This document shows positions 5,567-11,601 of a stretch of DNA of 11,601 nt, piece after piece. Each line of letters starts with the position of its first letter. Position 1 is the stretch's first letter. Source of the stretch: VRUB01 sp046758085. GTDB taxonomy: Bacteria; Pseudomonadota; Gammaproteobacteria; Acidiferrobacterales; SPGG2. The stretch is taken from NCBI GenBank assembly GCA_046758085.1, contig JBHHZP010000113.1, positions 1-11,601 on the forward strand, given 5' to 3'. The notes under the pieces were generated by a model that saw only the letters and a list, made by a program, of their open reading frames with translations, made no database searches and was not told the DNA's origin. The position numbers and the translations under genes were made by a program.

Positions 5567-6547
5567 TCAACGTATCTCCGGTACTCGCCCCGCGAGCTCT
5601 GACGCCAGTACTCGGGCCATGGCCATACCGATGCGCCTGGAGATCCGATCGAAGAAGTTTTCTCTGAAACTAAAATCGATCACCTTTTCAGCACCGATCA
5701 CTTCGCGCGCAACATAACCGGCGCTCCCCAACTCATCGACCAGCCCCATTTGCAGAGCCTCATCGCCGGTCCAAAACAGGCCGGTGAACATCTCGGAGTT
5801 TTCTCTCAAGGCCTCGCCGCGCCCTTCCTTCACGACCTGAATAAACTGCTGATGAATCCTGTTCAGCAACTCTTGCGCGTACTCTCGATGCGTTGGATTA
5901 AGCGGGGAAAACGGATCGAGAAATCCCTTGTTCTTCCCGGCCGTCAGGAGACGCCGCTCGATGCCCAACTTTTTCATTCCCTCTACAAATCCGAATGCAT
6001 TCATTAGTACCCCGATTGAACCGACGATGCTCGCCTTGTTCGCGTAGATCTTATCTGCCGACGCCACGGCATAATAACAACCCGACGCGCAAATATCCGT
6101 AATCACGGCATAGACCGGTATCTCGGGGTGTTGTTCGCGCAGGCGCCGTATTTCACTGTTGATGTAACTCGCCTGCACGGGGCTGCCGCCCGGGCTATTG
6201 CTGCGCAAGATCACACCCTTGGGCTCGCCTTCGAACGCGCGTCGTAATCCGGCAATGATGTTGTCCGCACTGGCAAGGCTGTCTGCGCTGATGACGCCAT
6301 CCAGATCAACCAGAGCGGTGTACTCCCCTGTGAGCGGTTTCTCGGCAATTCCCGCTGTCAACGCCAACACCAGCAACACGACCAGATAGACCGCAAAGAA
6401 GGCCTTGAAGAATATGCCCCAACGCCGCGCCTTGCGTTGCTCCTGCAACGAGGCAAAAGCGAGACGCTCGAGCACGCTACGTTCCCACTCCGCTTTTGTT
6501 TGTGGTTGATCTTGTACTGCTGGCGCTTTGCCGTTGGTATCCGTCAT
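5567..6547 (-). CDS. S49 family peptidase (signal peptide peptidase SppA-like, short form)
   Basis: A 326-residue membrane-anchored serine protease of the SppA/S49 family, thought to clear leftover signal peptides. One membrane segment is clear at about residues 46-66 (FFKAFFAVYLVVLLVLALTAG), after a charged cytosolic N-terminus; the catalytic domain should face the periplasm. RSNSPGGSPVQA (115-126) is the substrate-groove block, Ser156 in DICASGCYYA is the predicted nucleophile, and Lys207 in AGKNKGFLDPFSP the predicted general base. Length fits the single-domain form (about 320-350), not the doubled E. coli SppA (about 618). Its ATG overlaps the stop of the Rieske gene (ATGA), with an AGG 9 nt upstream. 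It is last in the rluC-HAD-Rieske-S49 run. Substrates are unknown. Confidence 0.93.
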   Translation of the reverse strand: MTDTNGKAPAVQDQPQTKAEWERSVLERLAFASLQEQRKARRWGIFFKAFFAVYLVVLLVLALTAGIAEKPLTGEYTALVDLDGVISADSLASADNIIAGLRRAFEGEPKGVILRSNSPGGSPVQASYINSEIRRLREQHPEIPVYAVITDICASGCYYAVASADKIYANKASIVGSIGVLMNAFGFVEGMKKLGIERRLLTAGKNKGFLDPFSPLNPTHREYAQELLNRIHQQFIQVVKEGRGEALRENSEMFTGLFWTGDEALQMGLVDELGSAGYVAREVIGAEKVIDFSFRENFFDRISRRIGMAMARVLASELAGRVPEIR

Positions 6548-6954
6548 TGTCGTTGACCTGCTTCGCTAAGTTGCGGTTTTGCGTCCACCAGGCGAGCGTC
6601 TTCCGCCCGTAGAAAGACTTGTCCATCTTGTTCGCACACGGCTATGGGGATCAGTCCTTGGCCCATACACGGTCCGCCCGCGCACACCCCGGTATCAGGA
6701 AAGTAGCGGGCGACGTGAGTCGCGCAAATCAAGAAATCTCCCTCCAAATCGAAAAAATCTCCCTCGCTCCAGTCGAGCTCGACACCGCGATGCGCACATT
6801 GATTCAAGAAAGCATACGCCCTGGCTTTGTGGCGAATCGCAAATGCCGGTACGGTTTTGCCATTGATCTCGACCAGGAAGCGCGTGCCTTTACCGCCTTC
6901 GCAGAGCGCAGCGGCATTGCAAATGGCCTGCCCCGGTCGCCTCAACGCAGCCAC
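6544..6954 (-). CDS. Rieske [2Fe-2S] domain protein
   Basis: A small soluble protein, essentially one Rieske domain. The cluster ligands are Cys53 and His55 in QCAHRGVELDW and Cys77 and His80 in ICATHVARYFPDTGVCAGGPC, counting from the start chosen here (136 residues). A GTG at 6952-6954 is preferred because a full GGAGG (complement of 6962-6966) stands 7 nt upstream; a GTG at 6982-6984 would add 10 residues inside the HAD gene and lacks such a site. It overlaps the HAD stop by 13 nt and the S49 start by 4 nt, so translation is probably coupled. No transmembrane segment, signal peptide or oxygenase catalytic domain is present, which suggests a ferredoxin-like electron carrier or redox sensor. 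Its partner is unknown. Confidence 0.88.
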   Translation of the reverse strand: MAALRRPGQAICNAAALCEGGKGTRFLVEINGKTVPAFAIRHKARAYAFLNQCAHRGVELDWSEGDFFDLEGDFLICATHVARYFPDTGVCAGGPCMGQGLIPIAVCEQDGQVFLRAEDARLVDAKPQLSEAGQRQ

Positions 6955-7592
6955 TGGCAAACCTCCGCAAACGACTCCAGGCACGCAATCGGTTGATGCG
7001 CAAGCAATTGCTCGCGCGTATGCACCCCGTAGCTAACGGCTACACAATCGATACCCGCATTGTGCGCCATATCCAGATCAGCAACCGTATCGCCGACCAT
7101 CACTGCGCGCTGCCGGCCGATCCCCGTCTCGGTGAGAATGTCGACTAACATCTGCGGGTCCGGCTTCGCGGGCGCTTCATCGGAACAGCGAGTAGCCGTG
7201 AACAGGCGCTCGAGTCCCGTCTGCGCGAGCATCCCCGCGAGCCCCGGCCGGGCGTTGCCCGTGGCCACCGCCAGCAGATGCCCTTTGTCGACAAGCTCCA
7301 CCAGGCCTTGCTCCACGTCCGGGAAAAGAGTCACCTCCATTTTATCCAGATGTAGAAAGTGTAGGCGAAAATGGTGTGCGAGCTGCTTGCGCACGTGGGT
7401 ATCTTTACCGCCGTAAAGGCTTTGCACAATCTCCTCGAAACCCAATACGGGAACGTGGCGAATTGCGCCTGCCCTAGGGGCAGCAACACCCACCTCCTGC
7501 GCTGCCGCCGACAAGCAGCGCTCGATCTTCGCTTCCGAGTCCATCAGCGTGCCATCCCAATCGAACACAATCAGCTCATAACGGAGATTCAT
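6942..7592 (-). CDS. HAD-superfamily phosphatase (phosphoglycolate phosphatase-like)
   Basis: A 216-residue HAD-IA hydrolase. Motif I is FDWDGTLMDSE with nucleophile Asp11 and acid/base Asp13, motif II is the Thr111 of AVATGNARPG, motif III is Lys143 in APAKPDPQM, and motif IV is VGDTVADLDMA with Asp168 and Asp172. The helical cap between residues about 18 and 85 is of the Gph/PGMB kind. It should dephosphorylate a small phosphorylated metabolite, and 2-phosphoglycolate or a sugar phosphate is the usual guess; the substrate cannot be read from the sequence. The ATG lies 17 nt inside the end of rluC and has only a weak upstream AAG, so it likely depends on ribosomes finishing rluC. HAD genes next to rluC are common in proteobacteria. 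Confidence 0.92.
   Translation of the reverse strand: MNLRYELIVFDWDGTLMDSEAKIERCLSAAAQEVGVAAPRAGAIRHVPVLGFEEIVQSLYGGKDTHVRKQLAHHFRLHFLHLDKMEVTLFPDVEQGLVELVDKGHLLAVATGNARPGLAGMLAQTGLERLFTATRCSDEAPAKPDPQMLVDILTETGIGRQRAVMVGDTVADLDMAHNAGIDCVAVSYGVHTREQLLAHQPIACLESFAEVCQWLR
6962..6966 (-). promoter_or_regulatory. Ribosome binding site deciding the Rieske start
   Basis: GGAGG on the minus strand lies inside the end of the HAD coding sequence, 7 nt before the GTG at 6952-6954. It is one of the best Shine-Dalgarno sequences in the window and argues for internal reinitiation at this GTG rather than at 6984. Confidence 0.7.
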
Positions 7593-8544
7593 CTTGCAGG
7601 CGCTCGAGAAAAGACGATAGCTCGATAGGAAGCGGGGCCTTCAACACAAGCTTGTCACCCGTACCTGGATGGCGGAAACCCAGAGAACTGGCGTGCAGAA
7701 ATAGCCGTCTTAATCCCAGGCGTCGCAATTCCCGGTTGAAGGCACGGTCACCGTATTTCGTATCACCCGCTATCGGACGGCCAATATGGGCCGCGTGCAC
7801 TCGGGCCTGATGGGTGCGGCCCGTCAGCAGCTTGATCTCAACGAGCGTGCTGCCAGCGAACCGCCGCCTGGGGCTAAAACGGGTAGCCGCGTCCTTGCCT
7901 GCCTGTGACACTTCCACCACGCGCTCGCCGGACCGCAGACGATATTTTTCCAGCGGTTCCTCCACACGCCTAGCCTTCTCACGCCAAGGACCAAGCACGA
8001 GCGCCAGATAACGTTTGTCCATCCGCCCTTCTCGCAGCTGGGCATGTAATGCCAACAGCATAGGCCGGCGCTTGGCAATCAACAGGCATCCCGAGGTGTC
8101 ACGGTCAAGGCGATGAGCGAGCTCCAGGTACCGCGCCTGCGGGCGCGACGCGCGCAAGGCCTCGATAACGCCGCCGTGCACGCCGGTGCCGCCGTGCACG
8201 GCCAGGCCTGAGGGCTTATCGACGACAACAAAATCATCGTCCTCGAAAAGCATATGCGCTTCGAGCGACTCCGCGCCGGGGACTGTGCGGTCGCGAGCGG
8301 TAGCGTTGACCGGAAATCGCAGCGGTGGAATGCGGATCAGATCTCCTGCGCGGAGCCGATAGTCAGCCGCGCGGCGACCCCGGTTTATTCGCACCTCCCC
8401 GGTGCGGAGAATGCGGTAAATATGGCTTTTGGGAACCCCTTTTAGATTTGAAATCAAGAAGTTATCCAGCCTCTGGCCCACGTGCGTGGCGTCGACCTGC
8501 CGGTACTGAACACCCGAGGTCGCGACGTTTTTGGGGGGCTTCAT
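7576..8544 (-). CDS. rluC: 23S rRNA pseudouridine synthase RluC
   Basis: A 322-residue RluA-family pseudouridine synthase. The E. coli enzyme (319 residues) converts uridines 955, 2504 and 2580 of 23S rRNA near the peptidyl transferase centre. The N-terminal S4 RNA-binding domain (about 23-75: QRLDNFL, PKSHIYRILRTGEVRING-like block) is followed by the catalytic domain with Asp147 in HRLDRDTSGCLL. GRTHQARVHAAHIG and GDTKYGD follow near residues 240-265. Position opposite rne is the conserved E. coli arrangement and supports RluC rather than RluA or RluD. No good Shine-Dalgarno precedes the ATG (the leader reads TTATTTTTCGTC), so translation may be modest. It heads the four-gene minus-strand run. 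Confidence 0.94.
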   Translation of the reverse strand: MKPPKNVATSGVQYRQVDATHVGQRLDNFLISNLKGVPKSHIYRILRTGEVRINRGRRAADYRLRAGDLIRIPPLRFPVNATARDRTVPGAESLEAHMLFEDDDFVVVDKPSGLAVHGGTGVHGGVIEALRASRPQARYLELAHRLDRDTSGCLLIAKRRPMLLALHAQLREGRMDKRYLALVLGPWREKARRVEEPLEKYRLRSGERVVEVSQAGKDAATRFSPRRRFAGSTLVEIKLLTGRTHQARVHAAHIGRPIAGDTKYGDRAFNRELRRLGLRRLFLHASSLGFRHPGTGDKLVLKAPLPIELSSFLERLQDESPL

Positions 8545-8620
8545 GACGAAAAATAATAACAGATTGCTACCAGCCCGCTCCGCTGATATATTGTAATTGC
8601 AGGTACATATAAAGCTGTAC

Positions 8621-8647
8621 TTGAGAAAACGCTTTTAAGTATATACT
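8621..8647 (+). promoter_or_regulatory. Candidate rne promoter
   Basis: TTGAGA (8621-8626) and TATACT (8642-8647) are good single boxes but only 15 nt apart, shorter than the usual 16-18. Transcription from here would give a leader of roughly 420 nt before rne. The -10 is embedded in a palindrome, so the same bases could serve the opposite strand. Other promoters in the leader are possible. Confidence 0.35.
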
Positions 8648-8867
8648 TTTTAAACGATTTTTTGACCGGACTGGTAATCTGGTCACGCCCCGGCAACCAG
8701 GCGCCAACAGACAGGAATGCGAGTGCGCTCCATGAGGGTCCCGGGGCTGTTTGAAAGACAATGGGTTTCGCGTCTCTCACCCGTCAGAGGGGCGCACAGG
8801 ATTGAGACGCCTCCGACAGGGGCAAATTGCTTATACGCATGCTTGGGAGACTGTATTTACACTTTGT

Positions 8868-8894
8868 GCGCCGGAAGCTGAACTCGCCCGGCGC
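8868..8894 (+). promoter_or_regulatory. GC-rich hairpin in the rne leader
   Basis: Seven G/C pairs (GCGCCGG with CCGGCGC) close a 13-nt loop about 180 nt before the rne start. It is a candidate for the RNase E feedback element, by analogy only to the hairpin-containing E. coli leader. Confidence 0.4.
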
Positions 8895-9076
8895 CAGAGA
8901 ATTACCTGACTTGAGCAAACGGTATCGCTCGACGTCATTTGTTGTGTTCTGCACGGGCTGTCCATCGTTTACAGCCAGTTAGCTTACACACCCCCCAAGC
9001 GTGGCGGCGCGTTTCCGAGTCCCGGCAATACGGGATCGTGATAACGCGCATTGTCGGCGCGTCAGGGATTTCCACA

Positions 9077-11419
9077 ATGAAAAGAATGCTGTTCAACGCG
9101 ACTCACCCAGAGGAGTTGCGTCTGATTGTCGTTGATGGCCAAAAGCTGCTCGAGCTCGATATCGAATCGACCGCCTACCAGCAGCGCAAGGGCAATATCT
9201 ACAAAGCCCGCGTCACACGCGTAGAACCCAGCCTGGAAGCTGCATTCGTCGACTACGGGACGGAGCGGCAAGGTTTCCTGCCGCTCAAGGAGATCTCGCG
9301 TATTTACTTCACCGATCTGGATGAGTCCACGCCAATCGGCCAGGTGCGCATCAAGGACGTCATCAAGGAAGGTCAGGAGTTCATTGTCCAGGTTGACAAG
9401 GAAGAGCGCGGCAGCAAGGGTGCTGCGCTGACAACATTTATCAGCCTGGCGGGACGTTACCTTGTGCTGATGCCCAACAACCCCAAAGGCGGGGGCATCT
9501 CACGTCGCATAGAAGGCGAAGATCGCGCCGAGATGCGAGAGGTAATGGCTCAACTCAACATTCCACAAGACTGTGCGTTAATCGCGCGCACCGCGGGCAT
9601 CGGGAGAAGCGCGGAGGAGCTGCAGTGGGATCTCGATTATCTGATTCACCTATGGGATGCCATTAGCACGGCCGCGCAGGAGCGCGAGGCTCCGTTCCTG
9701 ATCTACCAGGAAAGCAACCTCGTCGTGCGTGCCATACGAGATTATCTGCACAGTGATATCGGCGAAATTCTGGTGGACAACGCGGATGTCTACGAGCGCG
9801 TCAAGAAATTCATGCAGCAGGTCTCGCCGCAGAATCTGCACAAGTTAAAGCTGTACAAGGACGGCATCCCGCTGTTCACGCGTTTTCAGATCGAGCAGCA
9901 GATCGACTCTGCTTTCTCCCACGACGTGCAGTTGGAATCGGGTGGCTCACTGGTTTTCGACCGTACCGAAGCTCTGGTTACGATTGATGTCAACTCCGCG
10001 CGGGCGACCAAAGGCAGCGACATTGAGGAAACTGCCCTTAATACCAACCTGGAGGCGGCTGAAGAAATCGCGCGCCAGCTGCGCCTGCGCGATCTCGGAG
10101 GTCTGATCGTCATCGATTTTATCGATATGACGCCGGCGCGCAATCAACGTGCGGTGGAAAATCGTCTTATCGAGGCCTTGAAGACCGACCGTGCGCGCGT
10201 TCAAGTCGGCCGGATTTCACGATTCGGCCTTCTTGAGATGTCGCGGCAGCGCCTGCGGCCCTCGCTCGGGGAAGCCAGTAGCCTGACGTGCCCGCGCTGT
10301 AACGGGACGGGTCACATCCGTAGCGTACAGTCATCGGCGCTGAGTATCCTGCGCGTAATCCAGGACGAAGCGCAGAAGGAAAACACGGCTGCGGTGCATG
10401 TGCACTTGCCGATCGAGACTGCAACCTTCTTGTTGAATGAAAAGCGCATCGAGATCAGCGCTCTGGAGTCACGCATGGGCACACCCATCGTGATTATGCC
10501 TATGCCGGAACTCGTCACCCCGCATTTCCGGATCAGGCGGCTGCGCAGCGACGAGCTCGAAGCCGTGGGGAGCACACCCAGCTACGAGATAGCAACGACG
10601 CATGAAGTCGAGGAGGTCTCAGCGTCTTCCCCCGTCAAGGCTGCCGCAGACAAGCCCGTAGTTGAGCCGATTGCACCGTTGGAGATTGCACCCACGCGGC
10701 GCAGATCGCTCTCGGCGAGGCTCGGAAGCTTGTTCGGGTGGTTATTTGGCAAGAAGCCCAAGGCCCGCAGTCGCGCTCGTGCCGCCCGCGAAGGCGCACG
10801 CCCTCGCCGCCATAGCACAAGGCCTTCCCGGCCGCGCGGCCCCTCACGCCCACAGACCAGACGCGGCAGTGCCGAGCGCCCGCCCCCGACACACGCACGC
10901 ACAGCGAAGGCCGGGGAATCTGCACCGGCTGAGGCAACGGCTCAGCCCAAAGAAAAAGCGGATAGTGCACGTGGCGCGCGTGGCCGTCGACGTGGCCGCC
11001 GGACACGGCCGCCAGGCAAACAAACCAATCCTGGAGCGAGGACTGCGCCTGAGGCCGCCGAGCCGATAGCACCCTCGACGGTTAATGTCGCCACCGAAAG
11101 CGAGGGGAAAGCCGGCGCCATAAAGGGGCAGACGCCAGAACCGCCCAGGCCTGATGCCCCGACCGGTGTCGATACCAGGGATCAAGAGGGCATGCGCGAC
11201 ACTGTGGTATCCGAGCAGCCCCCGTTGACCGATACGCCTAACGGACAAGCGAGTACGCAAGAACCGGGTGTTGAGACACAGCCCGAGCCCTCGCCAGTCG
11301 TATCGGTATCCACCGAAGCACACCCTGAGTCCGTCACACCGGCAAAGAAAAAGCGCCAGGACGATGGACTGGTTCAGATCGAGACCCGGAACAGGGTCGG
11401 CAGCAACCAGGAGTCGTGA
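9077..11419 (+). CDS. rne: Ribonuclease E
   Basis: A 780-residue endoribonuclease that processes rRNA and tRNA precursors and starts mRNA decay. The start MKRMLFNATHPEELRLIVVDG is the family start, and AGGGA lies 8 nt upstream. The S1 RNA-binding domain spans about 36-120, the 5'-phosphate sensor region contains ARTAG (170-174), the catalytic metal ligands are Asp304 (VTIDVNSA) and Asp347 (VIDFIDM), and CPRC (405-408) is the zinc link for tetramer assembly. After about 500 the tail is disordered. LSARLGSLFGWLFGKK (545-560) looks like the amphipathic membrane-binding segment, followed by two arginine-rich RNA-binding patches (about 563-597 and 632-647) and a Pro/Thr/Glu-rich end. The tail is shorter than in E. 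coli (1061 in all). Degradosome partner sites are not recognisable. It is divergent from rluC. Confidence 0.97.
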   Translation: MKRMLFNATHPEELRLIVVDGQKLLELDIESTAYQQRKGNIYKARVTRVEPSLEAAFVDYGTERQGFLPLKEISRIYFTDLDESTPIGQVRIKDVIKEGQEFIVQVDKEERGSKGAALTTFISLAGRYLVLMPNNPKGGGISRRIEGEDRAEMREVMAQLNIPQDCALIARTAGIGRSAEELQWDLDYLIHLWDAISTAAQEREAPFLIYQESNLVVRAIRDYLHSDIGEILVDNADVYERVKKFMQQVSPQNLHKLKLYKDGIPLFTRFQIEQQIDSAFSHDVQLESGGSLVFDRTEALVTIDVNSARATKGSDIEETALNTNLEAAEEIARQLRLRDLGGLIVIDFIDMTPARNQRAVENRLIEALKTDRARVQVGRISRFGLLEMSRQRLRPSLGEASSLTCPRCNGTGHIRSVQSSALSILRVIQDEAQKENTAAVHVHLPIETATFLLNEKRIEISALESRMGTPIVIMPMPELVTPHFRIRRLRSDELEAVGSTPSYEIATTHEVEEVSASSPVKAAADKPVVEPIAPLEIAPTRRRSLSARLGSLFGWLFGKKPKARSRARAAREGARPRRHSTRPSRPRGPSRPQTRRGSAERPPPTHARTAKAGESAPAEATAQPKEKADSARGARGRRRGRRTRPPGKQTNPGARTAPEAAEPIAPSTVNVATESEGKAGAIKGQTPEPPRPDAPTGVDTRDQEGMRDTVVSEQPPLTDTPNGQASTQEPGVETQPEPSPVVSVSTEAHPESVTPAKKKRQDDGLVQIETRNRVGSNQES

Positions 11420-11508
11420 GTTAGCCCGGGTACAGGGTAACTACTCGATAGCCTTGTTAGCGACCTAGCTGTTAACCAAATCGTGTCGCCTACCCGCATA
11501 AGATATTA

Positions 11509-11526
11509 ACGGGGTTCCACCCCCGT
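11509..11526 (+). terminator. Possible rne terminator hairpin
   Basis: ACGGGG (11509-11514) pairs with CCCCGT (11521-11526) around a 6-nt loop, 90 nt after the rne stop. Only a broken T-rich stretch (11535-11545) follows, so termination is uncertain. The stem may belong to the repeat that starts just after it. Confidence 0.3.
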
Positions 11527-11532
11527 ACGACG

Positions 11533-11601
11533 GGTTCCTTTCTTTGCGTGCCCAAAGAAAGGAACCGAAAGAAAGGGCACCCCGGACTCTGCGCCCCGCA
11601 T
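11533..11601 (+). repeat. Long inverted repeat with direct repetition of its arm, running off the window
   Basis: GGTTCCTTTCTTTG (11533-11546) is the exact complement of CAAAGAAAGGAACC (11553-11566), a 14-bp stem with a 6-nt loop. It is followed by GAAAGAAAGGGCACCCC, which partly repeats the right arm. Sequences of this style, with a TTTCTTT / AAAGAAA stem and then GGGCACCCC, are in my memory common between genes of gamma- and betaproteobacteria. I infer a dispersed intergenic repeat and could not check copy number. The rest of 11420-11532 shows no gene. Confidence 0.75.

Larger units (their letters stand above)
8545..9076. other. Divergent rluC/rne intergenic region and rne leader
   Basis: 532 nt without a convincing gene. 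The rluC-proximal part (8550-8660) is AT-rich and includes the 12-nt palindrome AAGTATATACTT (8638-8649) and an inverted GTACA/TGTAC pair (8603-8620). The rne-proximal part has two stem candidates: GCGTCTC (8770-8776) with GAGACGC (8804-8810), and GCGCCGG (8868-8874) with CCGGCGC (8888-8894). In E. coli, rne has a 361-nt structured leader through which RNase E limits its own synthesis. A long leader here would fit the same logic, but the individual hairpins are not recognised as homologues. On the minus strand TACAAT (complement of 8590-8595) is a possible rluC -10 without a good -35. Confidence 0.6.

Noticed and set aside
5194..5717. Overlapping open frames between yceF and the S49 gene
   Set aside because: They read through perfect hairpins and repeat copy B, exist in both strands at once, and run into the S49 coding region antisense.
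6955..6984. Longer Rieske protein starting at the GTG at 6982-6984
   Set aside because: No good ribosome binding site there, and the extra residues only re-read the end of the HAD gene; the GTG at 6952-6954 has GGAGG at ideal distance. The longer form cannot be fully excluded.
8541..8780. 79-codon minus-strand frame upstream of rluC
   Set aside because: It ends at the rluC start and crosses the AT-rich promoter-like region; no recognisable protein features.
8939..9076. N-terminal extension of RNase E by 46 codons
   Set aside because: The family start MKRMLFN at 9077 has a proper AGGGA upstream; the extension has no family similarity and is most likely untranslated leader.

Overview
The window is a housekeeping locus from a gammaproteobacterium, or a close relative, with a GC-rich genome. 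The gene order rne / rluC / yceF (maf) / yceD-rpmF-plsX-fabH-fabD, including the alternating strands, matches the Escherichia coli region as I remember it. Three extra genes sit between rluC and yceF: a HAD phosphatase, a Rieske protein and an S49 peptidase. This variant recalls other gamma- and betaproteobacteria. The species cannot be named from the sequence.

Layout from left to right. Positions 1-377 hold no credible gene but a GC-rich set of palindromes and repeats. Positions 378-4193 (minus strand) are the lipid-precursor and ribosome operon yceD-rpmF-plsX-fabH-fabD. It is read from a near-consensus sigma-70 promoter at 4371-4399 with a leader of about 170 nt. A heptanucleotide repeat with dyad symmetry separates fabH from fabD. 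The Maf-type nucleotide pyrophosphatase yceF (4606-5190, plus strand) diverges from this operon and may be leaderless. Positions 5191-5566 hold a second copy of the palindromic repeat, inverted relative to the first. Positions 5567-8544 (minus strand) are a tightly overlapping run: rluC, HAD phosphatase, Rieske protein, S49 signal-peptide-peptidase-like protein. A 532-nt divergent region with hairpins precedes rne (9077-11419, plus strand). The window ends in another inverted-repeat family.

How the genes work together: FabD and FabH supply malonyl-ACP and the first condensation of fatty acid synthesis, and PlsX makes acyl-phosphate for phospholipid synthesis. RpmF (L32) and YceD link this to the large ribosomal subunit, RluC modifies 23S rRNA, and RNase E processes rRNA and turns over mRNA. 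The locus thus combines membrane-lipid supply with ribosome and RNA metabolism.

I did not find a new defence or mobile system. The most unusual content is intergenic: a modular hairpin repeat in two inverted copies around the fab operon, heptanucleotide repeats on both sides of fabD, an 18-of-19-nt direct repeat in the yceD leader, and the absence of fabG/acpP in the 377 nt that can be seen after fabD.
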